Source: Micrococcaceae bacterium (GTDB taxonomy: Bacteria; Actinomycetota; Actinomycetes; Actinomycetales; Micrococcaceae). Taken from it: a DNA stretch of 64,000 nucleotides. Within the stretch, counting starts at the first letter, position 1; the number at the start of each line of letters is the position of its first letter. A model generated the notes under the pieces. It had not been told where the DNA came from. It saw only the letters and a program-made list of their open reading frames with translations, and ran no database searches. Positions 1 through 10,406 of this stretch are shown here, in pieces. The stretch lies in assembly GCA_030452125.1 (NCBI GenBank), contig JAKDMV010000002.1, positions 1 through 64,000 on the forward strand, given 5' to 3'. Position numbers and translations under genes: made by a program.

Positions 1-96
1 GGCCGCGCCCCCGGCTGTGTGCCGGGGGGGGGGCCGCGGGGGGTGGGGGCTTTTGGGCGGGGCCGCCGCCCCGCGCCCCCCCCGCTGCCCTGGTCT
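1..96. other. G/C homopolymer-rich window edge, no gene
   Basis: Runs of up to nine G and eight C plus blocks of mixed G/C dominate this stretch, and no coding frame or RNA gene is visible. It lies just downstream of tyrS, where a terminator or an rRNA operon could begin. The composition is unlike the rest of the window and looks like a poorly resolved contig end, although a degraded GC hairpin cannot be excluded. Confidence 0.5.
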
Positions 97-1416
97 CTAG
101 GAGCCGACTTCGACCATTGCCAGGTTCTTCTTGCCACGGCGCACCAGGACATAGCGGCCATGCAACAGGGTCGATGGGTCGATGACCGCGTCGACATCTG
201 AGAACTTGACGTTGTTGACGTAGGCACCGCCCTCGCCCACGGTCCGACGAGCGGCCGACTTGGATTCGGAGAGTCCGGTCGCCACCAGCAGCTCGACGAT
301 TCCCAAGGAATCCGGTGCCACCTTCGCACTGGGCAGTTCCGCAGTGGCTGCCACCAGGAGCTCCTCGTCCAACTCGGCGAGCGCCCCTTGGCCGAACATT
401 GCCGCCGAGGCTGCGATGACCTTTTCGGTGGCGTCCACCCCGTGGACCAACGACGTGACGTCGTAGGCCAACTGGCGTTGCCCCGCCCGGGCGAAGGGAC
501 GGTCCGCCACCTCTTGTCCGATGGCTTCGATTTCTTCGCGCGTGCGGAAGGTGAAGATCTTGAAGCGATCAACCACATCGACGTCCGCGGTGTTGAGCCA
601 AAACTGGTAAAAGGCATATGGGCTGCACATCTCGGCATCGAGCCAGATGGCGTTGCCTTCACTTTTGCCGAACTTGCTTCCGTCGGAGTTGGTGATCAGC
701 GGGGTTCCGAAGGCATGGACCGTGGTGCCTTCGACCTTGCGGATCAGTTCCGTGCCGCTGGTCAGGTTGCCCCACTGGTCGGAACCGCCGGTCTGCAGAC
801 GGCAGCCGTAGTCGCGGTAGAGCTCCAGGTAGTCCATGCCCTGCAGGATCTGGTAGCTGAATTCCGTGTAGCTGATTCCCTCGTCACTGTTCAGGCGTGA
901 CGCAACAGTGTCCTTCTTGACCATCGTCCCCACCCGGAAGTGTTTACCCACCTCACGTAGGAAGTCGATGGCGCTGAGGGGGCCCGTCCAGTCCAGGTTG
1001 TTCACGATCTGCATCGCGTTCGTTCCCTCGGTGGACAGGAACCAGCTGACCTGGCGTTGCAGACGGCCAACCCATTCGTTGACGATCTCCTTGGTGTTCA
1101 GAACCCGTTCGGCGCTCTGCCGGGGATCACCGATCAGGCCGGTGGAACCGCCCACCAGGCCCAGCGGGTGGTGACCCGCCAGCTGGAGACGGCGCATGTT
1201 CAACAGCTGGACCAGGTTCCCCAGGTGCAATGAGGGCGCCGTGGGATCGAATCCGCAGTAATACGTGATCGGCTCCCCCGCGAGCATTTGCTCCAGACCG
1301 GATTCCTCCGTGGAAACGTGGACCAGGCCACGCCACTTCAGCTCCTGCCAGATGTTGGGGAAGGACGGATCATTCTGCTGTCCCGCAATGGCGGGATTCA
1401 ATTCACTTACTGACAC
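97..1416 (-). CDS. tyrS: Tyrosyl-tRNA synthetase
   Basis: Charges tRNA-Tyr with tyrosine in the cytoplasm. The protein has 439 residues, normal for the bacterial TyrS family. It shows the class I HIGH-type motif HLGN near residue 64, the KMSKS-type loop as KFGKSEG, the tyrosine-site segment LQGMDYLELYRDYG, and a C-terminal S4 RNA-binding domain ending in VLVRRGKKN. The open frame extends further upstream, but I chose GTG at 1416: the residues before it do not look like TyrS, and a -10 box (TAGATT) ends 7 bases before it, which suggests a leaderless message. It lies 31 bases downstream of helR on the same strand. Confidence 0.93.
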   Translation of the reverse strand: MSVSELNPAIAGQQNDPSFPNIWQELKWRGLVHVSTEESGLEQMLAGEPITYYCGFDPTAPSLHLGNLVQLLNMRRLQLAGHHPLGLVGGSTGLIGDPRQSAERVLNTKEIVNEWVGRLQRQVSWFLSTEGTNAMQIVNNLDWTGPLSAIDFLREVGKHFRVGTMVKKDTVASRLNSDEGISYTEFSYQILQGMDYLELYRDYGCRLQTGGSDQWGNLTSGTELIRKVEGTTVHAFGTPLITNSDGSKFGKSEGNAIWLDAEMCSPYAFYQFWLNTADVDVVDRFKIFTFRTREEIEAIGQEVADRPFARAGQRQLAYDVTSLVHGVDATEKVIAASAAMFGQGALAELDEELLVAATAELPSAKVAPDSLGIVELLVATGLSESKSAARRTVGEGGAYVNNVKFSDVDAVIDPSTLLHGRYVLVRRGKKNLAMVEVGS

Positions 1417-1423
1417 GAGGTCA

Positions 1424-1429
1424 AATCTA
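1424..1429 (-). promoter_or_regulatory. -10 box of leaderless tyrS promoter
   Basis: TAGATT on the minus strand ends 7 bases before the GTG start of tyrS, with no Shine-Dalgarno between. It sits in the 31-base gap after helR, so tyrS probably has its own promoter. Confidence 0.55.
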
Positions 1430-1447
1430 GCAGCTACACCGCGGGGA

Positions 1448-3730
1448 TCAGGCGTCCGGCTCCATTCCCGCCGGAATGTTGCCACTGGCGATGACCAGCA
1501 GACGTTGGGTGGCCCGGGTCATCGCGACATACAAGTCACCGACGGTTCCTTCGGCCTCCTCGACGATTTCCTGCGGCTCCAGCACCACCACGACGTCGAA
1601 TTCCAGGCCCTTGGCCAGCTTGGCCGTGGTCACCACGATGTCCTGGTCCAGGGCGCCCGACCCGCCCCCGACGCGACGCCCGTATTCGCCTGCGACCGCG
1701 GTGCGTACCTGATCGAGTCGTTGTGCGGGGGCAATGACTGCAACCAGTCCCCCGTCGGCGATCCCGATCTCCCGCGGCAAAGCCCTCAGCGTCGCTCCCA
1801 GGACCTCCCCGGGCTCGACCCGGTTGATCACCGGGGGCCAGTCCCCTTCGCGCACCGCCTTGGGCGTCGAGACCTGCAGGCCCGCTTCCTGGGCCATCCG
1901 GGCGGCAGCTTCGGCGATCTGGACCGGCGTGCGGTAGTTCACCGTCAGCTCCTCCAACTCGAAACGACGACCGACGAATGGTTTCATGGCCGCGGCCCAG
2001 CTGCCCACGCTCGCGGCCGAACTGGCCTGGGCGATATCGCCGACGACGGTGAAGGACTTCAAGGGGCAACGACGCACCAGCAAGCGCCACTGCATGGGAG
2101 AGAGCTCCTGGGCCTCGTCGATCACGACATGTCCGTAGGCCCAGTTGCGGTCGGTGGCCGCGCGTTCGGCAGCCGTCAGCCGGGGTCCGGTCTCCTCGTT
2201 CAGGTCGGCCAGCTGTTCGGCGCTGACGGACCCGTCGATGCCGATCTCCTCCAGTGAGGCGCTGACGTTCTTCAACGCCTGTTCGGCATTGGCCAGATCG
2301 CGTTTGCGGTTGGCTTCCGCCAGGGCTTGTTCACGCCCGACCGTCGCGTCGAAGGCACCGAGGAGTTCGGCGGCCTCGTCGAGCAGGGGGACATCCGCCT
2401 CGGTCCATGGCTCGTCCCGGCCACGTTGCAGGGTACGGCGTTCGGCGTAGCTCAGCTCGGGAGCCACCGCTTCGAGGACCTCTGGCTTGGCATACAGATC
2501 CGAGATCAACTGTTCGGGACCCATCGGCAGCCAGCACAGGTTCAAGGTGATGCGCACATCCCGGGAGGCCCGGACGTCTTCGATCAGATAGGAACGGTCG
2601 GCCGCATTGCCCGCACCGGAGGATTCCTCGAGCTTCTCCTTCAACTGGTCGGCCAGCTCGCGCAGCATGACCTTCACGAAGGTCGCGCGGGCCTCGTTAT
2701 ACGGTTTGCCCGTCGCCCGTGCCTTGTCGCCGGCCCGTTTGACCTGTCGTGGGGTGACCGTCAACGGGGTGCCTTCCACCATGACCCTGCGTGGCCCCGC
2801 GGGAACCCTCTGGCGATGCTCCACGGCCCGGGCCACCACCTCGGCCATTCCCAGCCCACCCTTGATCCGGGCGGCTTCGCGTCCGGGCTCGGGAATGGCA
2901 TTGATCCCCGGCAGGAGCTGGCCCACGGAGGACGTCACGACTCCGGTCTCGCCCAGGGAGGGCAGGACGCGTTCGATATAGCGCATGAAGGCCGTGGAGG
3001 GGCCGACCAGCAGGACGCCGGCGGTCTTCAGTCGTTCCCGGTGTTCATAGAGCAGATAGGCCGCCCGGTGGAGCGCCACCGCGGTCTTTCCGGTCCCGGG
3101 ACCGCCCTGGACGACCAGTACGCCGGCCAGCGGGGCACGGATGATCCGGTCCTGCTCCGCCTGGATGGTGCTGACGATATCCGTCATGTGTCCGGTGCGT
3201 CGGCTGGTCAGGGCAGCAAGCAGCGCCCCCTCCCCCTGGTGCGAGACCCCTTCGTTGAGGAGTTCCGGATCCAGCACGTCGTCTTCGAGGGCGACCACGT
3301 TGCGGCCCTTCAGGATCAGATGGCGCCGGCGGCGGACCCCCTGGCGTTCGAAGGCGGTGGCCTGGTAGAAGGCCCCGGCCTCCGGGGCACGCCAATCAAC
3401 CATCAACCGGGTCTGGTCCTCATCGGTCATGCCGATGCGCCCGATGTAGTGGCTGGTGGCTTCTCCATCGTCCCCGGCGGTTTCGAGGTCCAGTCGGCCG
3501 AAGACCAACCGGTCCTCCACGGCATTCAGCTGGGCCAGCCGGTCCTCGTAGAGGTTCGCGAAGGAGTCGCGTTCGGAGATGTTCTGCAGGGAACCGACCG
3601 CTCCATCGCGGCGGACCCGGGCCAGTTGCGCGGTCTTCTCCTCACGCAGGGCATCGAGGCGACGGTACAGGCGCTCGACATATGCCCGCTCGCGCTCCAG
3701 TTCAGGTGCGGGCGAGGGTGACTGCGGCAT
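1448..3730 (-). CDS. helR: HelD/HelR-family RNA polymerase recycling ATPase (UvrD-like)
   Basis: A 760-residue superfamily 1 ATPase of the actinobacterial HelD/HelR type. Family members enter the RNA polymerase channels and free stalled or rifamycin-bound polymerase. Visible features are an N-terminal charged coiled segment (LYRRLDALREEKTAQLARV), Walker A GGPGTGKTAVALHRAA, Walker B VVIDEAQELSPMQW, motif III VVGDIAQASS, and a late helicase motif VAMTRATQRL. The family, rather than UvrD/PcrA, is indicated by the N-terminal arm and the long insert between the ATPase halves. ATG at 3730 has an ideal Shine-Dalgarno (AGGAGG, 7 bases upstream), so unlike most operon heads here it is a leadered gene. 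A possible -10, TAGACT, lies about 40 bases upstream. I see no rifamycin-associated palindrome upstream. Confidence 0.88.
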   Translation of the reverse strand: MPQSPSPAPELERERAYVERLYRRLDALREEKTAQLARVRRDGAVGSLQNISERDSFANLYEDRLAQLNAVEDRLVFGRLDLETAGDDGEATSHYIGRIGMTDEDQTRLMVDWRAPEAGAFYQATAFERQGVRRRRHLILKGRNVVALEDDVLDPELLNEGVSHQGEGALLAALTSRRTGHMTDIVSTIQAEQDRIIRAPLAGVLVVQGGPGTGKTAVALHRAAYLLYEHRERLKTAGVLLVGPSTAFMRYIERVLPSLGETGVVTSSVGQLLPGINAIPEPGREAARIKGGLGMAEVVARAVEHRQRVPAGPRRVMVEGTPLTVTPRQVKRAGDKARATGKPYNEARATFVKVMLRELADQLKEKLEESSGAGNAADRSYLIEDVRASRDVRITLNLCWLPMGPEQLISDLYAKPEVLEAVAPELSYAERRTLQRGRDEPWTEADVPLLDEAAELLGAFDATVGREQALAEANRKRDLANAEQALKNVSASLEEIGIDGSVSAEQLADLNEETGPRLTAAERAATDRNWAYGHVVIDEAQELSPMQWRLLVRRCPLKSFTVVGDIAQASSAASVGSWAAAMKPFVGRRFELEELTVNYRTPVQIAEAAARMAQEAGLQVSTPKAVREGDWPPVINRVEPGEVLGATLRALPREIGIADGGLVAVIAPAQRLDQVRTAVAGEYGRRVGGGSGALDQDIVVTTAKLAKGLEFDVVVVLEPQEIVEEAEGTVGDLYVAMTRATQRLLVIASGNIPAGMEPDA

Positions 3731-3804
3731 GTACTTTCCTCCTGGTGCGAAATGGCGGACGGATCAGTCTACCGGTTTGGTGCCCGGCGGGCTCACGACC
3801 TCCG

Positions 3805-4341
3805 TCACACCAGTTGCAGGGCCTTCACCGGGTAATCCTGCAGTCGTTCCCGGCCACGGAGCTCCGCGAGCTCGAGGACGACCCCGATGCCGACGATCTC
3901 CGCCTGGGCCCGGCTCAACAGGGCGGCGGCGGAGGTGATGGTCCCTCCGGTGGCCAGGACATCATCCAACAGCAGGACCCGGGTTCCGGGCTTGATGTCG
4001 TCACGGTGCAACTCGAGCGTGGCCGTGCCGTATTCAAGGGTGTACTGCTCCGCGTGGACCGGCCGGGGCAGCTTGCCCTTCTTGCGGATGGTCACCATCC
4101 CGGTGCCGCTGGCGTAGGCCGCAGCCGCGGCCAGGACGAAGCCCCGTGCCTCGACTCCGGCGACGACGTCGAACGTCCCGGCGAAGGGGGCGATGATCTC
4201 ATCGATCATCCGGCGCAATCCGTCGGCGTCGGCGAATGCGGGGGTCAGGTCCTTGAAGGAGACCCCCGGTTGCGGATAGTCGGGAACGATCGCACAGAGG
4301 CGATCCAGGAGCTCGGGCATGGTTTCGGTCATGGATTGCAC
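3805..4341 (-). CDS. apt: Adenine phosphoribosyltransferase
   Basis: Salvages adenine: adenine plus PRPP gives AMP and pyrophosphate. The 178-residue protein has the type I PRTase PRPP loop VLLLDDVLATGGT, the VEARGFVLAAA segment and the KKGKLPRP flexible-loop region of Apt. In many actinobacteria apt sits by secDF and relA; here it stands alone between helR and a DNA glycosylase. GTG at 4341 is preferred because TAGAGT ends 6 bases before it; an internal ATG at 4332 is the alternative. The -10 box starts with the TAG stop codon of the upstream glycosylase gene. Confidence 0.92.
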   Translation of the reverse strand: MQSMTETMPELLDRLCAIVPDYPQPGVSFKDLTPAFADADGLRRMIDEIIAPFAGTFDVVAGVEARGFVLAAAAAYASGTGMVTIRKKGKLPRPVHAEQYTLEYGTATLELHRDDIKPGTRVLLLDDVLATGGTITSAAALLSRAQAEIVGIGVVLELAELRGRERLQDYPVKALQLV

Positions 4342-4347
4342 GCATCC

Positions 4348-4353
4348 ACTCTA
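4348..4353 (-). promoter_or_regulatory. -10 box of leaderless apt promoter, overlapping upstream stop codon
   Basis: TAGAGT lies 6 bases before the GTG of apt. Its first three bases (4353-4351) are the TAG stop codon of the DNA glycosylase gene. Confidence 0.5.
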
Positions 4354-5043
4354 GTCCCCATGTCCCGGGGTTCCTGCCGGTTTCCTCCCGTGACGGGGCT
4401 TGGCGGCACGATAGGCCGAGACGGTCGGCTCCTCCTCGAGCCAGAACCGCCAGGGGTAGGCATTGCTGCCCCCGGGTCCTGCCACCCCGACCCGGGGGCC
4501 GGAGCGCACCCCCGGGGGTGCGGTGGCGGGGAGCCGGGACAGGGTCGCGGCCAGCGCGGTCTCCTTCGCCGCCCGCTGCGGAGCGTCCGTCACGTCCACC
4601 CCGGTGATCAGTTCCAGTCCGTTGCAGCTCAGGTCCAGGCCCACGGCCTGGGCGAGTTTGGCGGGCCCGTTGGCCAGATCCCGTTCACGCCGTGGATTGC
4701 GTCGTCGCGCCCTGGCCGTGTCGGCACCCCCGATGATCTCCCCTCCCCGCAGCAGGACCGCTGAGGCCCTTCCTTCGGTTCCGCACACGACGTTCGCGCA
4801 ATGGTGCATCCCATAGGTGAAGTAGCAGTACAGGGTTCCGGGGGGCCCGAAGAGCGAGTCGTTGCGTGCCGTGCGTCCCCGGTAGGCGTGGGACCCGGGG
4901 TCCTCCGCACCCTCGTAGGCTTCGACCTCGGTGATCCGCACCCCCACCTGATGGCCCTCGCGTTCGACCGTCAGGACGCATCCCAGCAGCAACGGCGCGA
5001 CCTCGATCGCCGTCCGGGTGAGTTGGGGATCCGTCCCGCTCAT
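4351..5043 (-). CDS. 3-methyladenine DNA glycosylase (AAG/MPG family)
   Basis: Removes alkylated purines such as 3-methyladenine from DNA. The 230-residue protein has the AAG fold signatures: ITEVEAYEG with the catalytic glutamate, HAYRGRTARNDSLFGPPGTLYCYFTYGMHHCANVV-type core (Tyr and His intercalation/binding residues), AVLLRGGE, and NGPAKLAQA. The frame stays open upstream, but ATG at 5043 fits the family start and overlaps the stop of the preceding gene as ATGA, so the two are translationally coupled. Confidence 0.9.
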   Translation of the reverse strand: MSGTDPQLTRTAIEVAPLLLGCVLTVEREGHQVGVRITEVEAYEGAEDPGSHAYRGRTARNDSLFGPPGTLYCYFTYGMHHCANVVCGTEGRASAVLLRGGEIIGGADTARARRRNPRRERDLANGPAKLAQAVGLDLSCNGLELITGVDVTDAPQRAAKETALAATLSRLPATAPPGVRSGPRVGVAGPGGSNAYPWRFWLEEEPTVSAYRAAKPRHGRKPAGTPGHGD

Positions 5044-5777
5044 TGCGCGACGGCCGGTCCCGAGGGCCAGGGCAGCAGCTCGGGCAGGTCCGCGCCGTCG
5101 GCCGCGGCGGTCGCCCTGACGGGGCCGGAGGGGTCGCGTCCGGCAAGCCAGCCGGCCAGATCGAATTCCATGCCGGTGACCACGTACCCGGTGGGGCCCG
5201 CGCCGAGGGTCACCGGCTGGCCCCCGGTGGGTTGCAGGACCAGCCGGTAGTCGGAGGGGACCCGCGGGGCCAGGAAGTCGAAGAGGTGGGCCGAGAATTC
5301 CGCGGGCCAGTCGGCCAGCGAAACGGTGGTGCCCAGGTCGGTGGCGTGGATGAGCACTTCCCGCCAGGCGGCCTCCACGCAATCGCCCACGGTTCCTTCA
5401 CCCCGGAAGCTCGTGGTCCTGCCCCAGCCGTCGGCCGGGATGTCCGTGATCGATTCGTCCAGCAGGTCCAGTCCCTGCAGTGTGCGGGCAACCAGGGCGG
5501 ATGGCTGTTGCAGGGCCCCGAGTTCGATCCGTTCGTTGCGGCCTTCCTGGCCGCCGTCGTAGAACTCGATGCGTTCACCCCGGGCGGCATGGGCCAGCTG
5601 CCGCGCCAGGGCGCGGGCGACCCCGTCGAGGTGGGCCAGCACATGGGCTTTGCTCCACCCTGGCAGGCTCGATGGTGCGGCGAATTCCCCGGGTGGTAGC
5701 GCCTCGATCGCGGCCCGGGCGCGGGCGGTGGCATCCTGGACGGCATCGGCCAGTGACGCGGTGGAAAGCTGTGTCAT
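5040..5777 (-). CDS. Maleylpyruvate isomerase family mycothiol-dependent enzyme
   Basis: A 245-residue member of the actinobacterial DinB-like/MDMPI_N superfamily, which uses mycothiol as cofactor or thiol donor; the substrate cannot be told from sequence. The N-terminal four-helix bundle carries the metal-ligand pattern: His in SKAHVLAHLDGVA and the Glu/His pair in AWREVLIHATDLG. The C-terminal part (LFDFLAPRVPSDYRL onward) resembles the MDMPI_C/SCP2-like domain. It heads a two-gene operon with the DNA glycosylase (4-base overlap), which hints at a detoxification or alkylation-defence role, though that is inference. Start ATG 5777 follows TAGGCT by 6 bases. Confidence 0.85.
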   Translation of the reverse strand: MTQLSTASLADAVQDATARARAAIEALPPGEFAAPSSLPGWSKAHVLAHLDGVARALARQLAHAARGERIEFYDGGQEGRNERIELGALQQPSALVARTLQGLDLLDESITDIPADGWGRTTSFRGEGTVGDCVEAAWREVLIHATDLGTTVSLADWPAEFSAHLFDFLAPRVPSDYRLVLQPTGGQPVTLGAGPTGYVVTGMEFDLAGWLAGRDPSGPVRATAAADGADLPELLPWPSGPAVAQ

Positions 5778-5783
5778 GGCAGC

Positions 5784-5789
5784 AGCCTA
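5784..5789 (-). promoter_or_regulatory. -10 box of leaderless promoter for the MDMPI-family gene
   Basis: TAGGCT, 6 bases before the ATG at 5777. Its first base is also the last base of the argGH terminator stem. Confidence 0.5.
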
Positions 5790-5819
5790 CCGCCGTCGTC
5801 CGCGCTGGACGACGGCGGT
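5789..5819 (-). terminator. Hairpin terminator of argGH
   Basis: A perfect 13-bp stem (5789-5801 with 5807-5819) and a 5-base loop lie between the argH stop and the next minus-strand gene. There is no U-tract, as is common for actinobacterial hairpin terminators. Confidence 0.7.
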
Positions 5820-5840
5820 GGGCCCTGCCGGTGCTGCGCT

Positions 5841-8473
<2,633 letters not shown>

Positions 8474-8541
8474 GGGGTTTCTCCTCTGGGAATGGGGTTC
8501 GACACGTGGTCCGCGCCGATCAAGATCTGTTCTTATTCACA

Positions 8542-8569
8542 AGTCTACATAATTATGCACGCGATGCAA
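8542..8569 (-). promoter_or_regulatory. argG promoter
   Basis: Minus-strand -35-like TTGCAT (8569-8564), 16-base spacer, -10 TAGACT (8547-8542). The spacer holds the ARG box, so ArgR binding would block polymerase. Confidence 0.5.
8544..8561. promoter_or_regulatory. ARG box (ArgR operator) of argGH
   Basis: The core TACATAATTATGCA (8546-8559) is a palindrome with one mismatched pair, AT-rich in a GC-rich genome and matching the known ArgR operator form (TGAATAATTATTCA-like). It is located within the argG promoter. ArgR is encoded in this window at 9891-10406. Confidence 0.7.
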
Positions 8570-8591
8570 TGCAGCCCCCACCGGCTGGCGG

Positions 8592-8597
8592 TAGGCT
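8592..8597 (+). promoter_or_regulatory. -10 box of leaderless ankyrin-gene promoter
   Basis: TAGGCT, 7 bases before ATG 8605 with no Shine-Dalgarno. It faces away from the argG promoter; the ARG box lies about 30 bases upstream. Confidence 0.5.
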
Positions 8598-8604
8598 GGT
8601 GGGC

Positions 8605-9045
8605 ATGACAGAGCCCGCCAACCAGCCAGTGCCAGAACTCAGCGACGAAGAACTTGCCTTCCTTCATTCCACCTTCGACCTTGCCCGTCAAGGGGAAGCG
8701 GCGAAGCTGTTGGCCCTCATCGGGGAGGGCCTGCCCGTTGACTTGACGAACCCCAAGGGCGACACCCTGCTGATCCTTGCCGCCTACAACGGGCATAACG
8801 ACCTGGTGCGCGGCCTGGTCGAACTCGGCGCCACCGTGGACCGGCTCAACGACAAGGGCCAATCGGCGTTGACCTGCGCGGTGTTCCGACAGAATGCCGA
8901 CCTCACCCGCTTCCTGCTGGAGTCCGGCGCTGACCCGAAACTGGGCCCCCAGAACGCCTGGGCCGTGACCGAGATGTTCGAACTGCCCGCCATGCGCGAA
9001 GTGCTCGAGAAGCATTCGCCCTCGGGCGGGTCAGACCAGCGCTGA
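8605..9045 (+). CDS. Ankyrin-repeat protein
   Basis: A 146-residue protein built from about three ankyrin repeats: NPKGDTLLILAAYNGHNDLVRGLVELGA, DRLNDKGQSALTCAVFRQNADLTRFLLESGA and a less regular last unit containing GPQNAWAVTEMFELP. Such short soluble ankyrin proteins mediate protein-protein contact; no partner is evident. There is no signal peptide or membrane segment, so it should be cytoplasmic. It is divergent from argG and followed 79 bases later by a lipoprotein gene on the same strand. These two genes split the arginine cluster. Start ATG 8605 is chosen because the upstream frame crosses the promoter region and TAGGCT is 7 bases away. Confidence 0.82.
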   Translation: MTEPANQPVPELSDEELAFLHSTFDLARQGEAAKLLALIGEGLPVDLTNPKGDTLLILAAYNGHNDLVRGLVELGATVDRLNDKGQSALTCAVFRQNADLTRFLLESGADPKLGPQNAWAVTEMFELPAMREVLEKHSPSGGSDQR

Positions 9046-9124
9046 GGCAGCACTTCTCCTACGATGGATGACGGCGCGGCGAACCGCGCCTACCCGCATC
9101 CATTCGCACCGGAGGAAATACCTG

Positions 9125-9829
9125 TTGTTGAAATCCCGTAGGAACCCTGCCCTCATCGTCCCTGCCGCAGCCATCCTGCTGCTGGGGCTGTCCAGTTGCG
9201 GGAGTTCGGTCCCCGACGCGTCGGAGATCTTCCCGAAGACCACCGAGGCCGTGAAGAACGCCGAGAGCGTCGCCATCAACGGTGACGTCGTCCAGGACGG
9301 CAAGGACCTGTCCATCGACATCTCCGGCACCCGTGACGGATCCAACTCCTTGGCCAAGGCCACCCAGGACCAGGGCAAAGTGACCATCCTGACCGTCGAC
9401 GAGACCGCCTACCTCAAGGCCAATAAGGACTTCTGGAACGAGAACGCCGGCGAGGGTGCCGGAGAAATGCTCTCCAGCCTGGCCGGGGACAAGTGGATTT
9501 CCGTCGCCGACCCCGAGGAGTTCAATGAGTTCTCGGTCGGGTCCATGCTCGATTCACTGCTCGAGGAAGGCCCGGAGGACAGCGACCTGGAGGAGTACAC
9601 GGATAAGTCGGTCGAGGAAGTCGACGGCCAGGAGGCGTATAAGTACGCCAACGGGGACAAGGCCTTCTGGGTTGCCTCGGAAGGGGAGCCCTACCTGCTG
9701 AAGGTCGAGGGCTTCTCGGATGAGAAGGATTCCGACGACGGCGGAGCCGTGACGTTCAGCGATTGGAACGACGTCGACGAGCATGAGGCCCCGTCCAAGG
9801 ACGAGACCATGAGCATCCCGGGGCTCTAG
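9125..9829 (+). CDS. Actinobacterial lipoprotein, LppX/LprG-like
   Basis: A 234-residue predicted lipoprotein. The N-terminus has the charged KSRR segment, a hydrophobic stretch and the lipobox LGLSSC, so it is likely anchored outside the membrane. The mature part (VAINGDVVQDGKDLSIDI, VDETAYLKANKDFW, KWISVAD) resembles the LolA/LppX-like lipid-binding fold of actinobacterial lipoproteins, but similarity is loose and its cargo is unknown. The C-terminal half is very acidic. I chose TTG 9125 because GGAGGA lies 8 bases upstream; TTG 9128 is equally possible, and the ATG at 9068 would put about 20 charged residues before the signal peptide. Confidence 0.75.
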   Translation: MLKSRRNPALIVPAAAILLLGLSSCGSSVPDASEIFPKTTEAVKNAESVAINGDVVQDGKDLSIDISGTRDGSNSLAKATQDQGKVTILTVDETAYLKANKDFWNENAGEGAGEMLSSLAGDKWISVADPEEFNEFSVGSMLDSLLEEGPEDSDLEEYTDKSVEEVDGQEAYKYANGDKAFWVASEGEPYLLKVEGFSDEKDSDDGGAVTFSDWNDVDEHEAPSKDETMSIPGL

Positions 9830-9845
9830 GACGTCGGAGCCTCCC

Positions 9846-9890
9846 CGCCCACCCCGGGCCGGTCAGCACATGACCGGCCCGGGGTGGGCG
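9846..9890. terminator. Bidirectional terminator between lipoprotein gene and argR
   Basis: A perfect 20-bp stem (9846-9865 with 9871-9890) with a 5-base loop sits between two convergent genes and ends one base before the argR stop codon. Confidence 0.85.
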
Positions 9891-10406
9891 TTACTGCGTG
9901 TTGGCCAGCTCCAGGAAACGGGCGGCGATCTCCTCGCCGCCCTGGGGGTCGCGCGTTATCAACATGACGGTGTCGTCCCCCGCGATCGTGCCCAGCACAT
10001 CGGGCATGATCGAATGGTCGATCGACAAGGCCAGGAAGTTCGCCGCCCCCGGAGGGGTGCGCAGGATGACGATGTTCGCCGAGGCCTCGGCGGTGACGAT
10101 CAACTCGGCGGAGAGCTTCGCCAGCCGCGCATCGAGGACTTCCTGGGTGACACCGGTCTGCGGCGACCGGTCCCCTCCTTCGGAGCGCAAGGCGTAGACG
10201 AGCCCGCCTTCCACCCCGCGGACCCTGATCGCCCCCAGTTCCACCAGGTCACGGGACAAGGTGGCCTGGGTGACCTGGACGCCGTCGGCCGCCAGCAGCG
10301 CCGCCAGTTCGGCCTGGGACCTGACCGACCCCGCCCCGAGGATGGCCTTGATCCGCGCTTGACGGGCAATTTTCGTGGTGGGCTGGACCCCCGGCTGCAG
10401 GCTCAT
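9891..10406 (-). CDS. argR: Arginine repressor
   Basis: A 171-residue ArgR. The N-terminal winged helix contains KIARQARIKAIL and the recognition helix VTQATLSRDLVELGAIRVR; the C-terminal oligomerization and arginine-binding domain has IAGDDTVMLITRD with the paired aspartates. With arginine bound it represses the arg genes, so the operators before argG and argC are its likely targets. It is the last gene of argCJBDFR; its ATG at 10406 overlaps the argF stop as ATGA. A 20-bp hairpin follows. Confidence 0.95.
   Translation of the reverse strand: MSLQPGVQPTTKIARQARIKAILGAGSVRSQAELAALLAADGVQVTQATLSRDLVELGAIRVRGVEGGLVYALRSEGGDRSPQTGVTQEVLDARLAKLSAELIVTAEASANIVILRTPPGAANFLALSIDHSIMPDVLGTIAGDDTVMLITRDPQGGEEIAARFLELANTQ

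Noticed and set aside
2327-3721. 464-codon open frame on the plus strand opposite helR
   Set aside because: It is a shadow of GC-rich third codon positions: composition is Gly/Arg/Asp-rich with no domain, and it lies wholly within helR.
1448-3730. Calling this gene uvrD or pcrA
   Set aside because: The N-terminal charged arm, the insert between ATPase halves and the overall length fit HelD/HelR better than a DNA repair helicase.
3731-3804. Rifamycin-associated element upstream of helR
   Set aside because: No palindrome of the expected kind is visible in this short gap.
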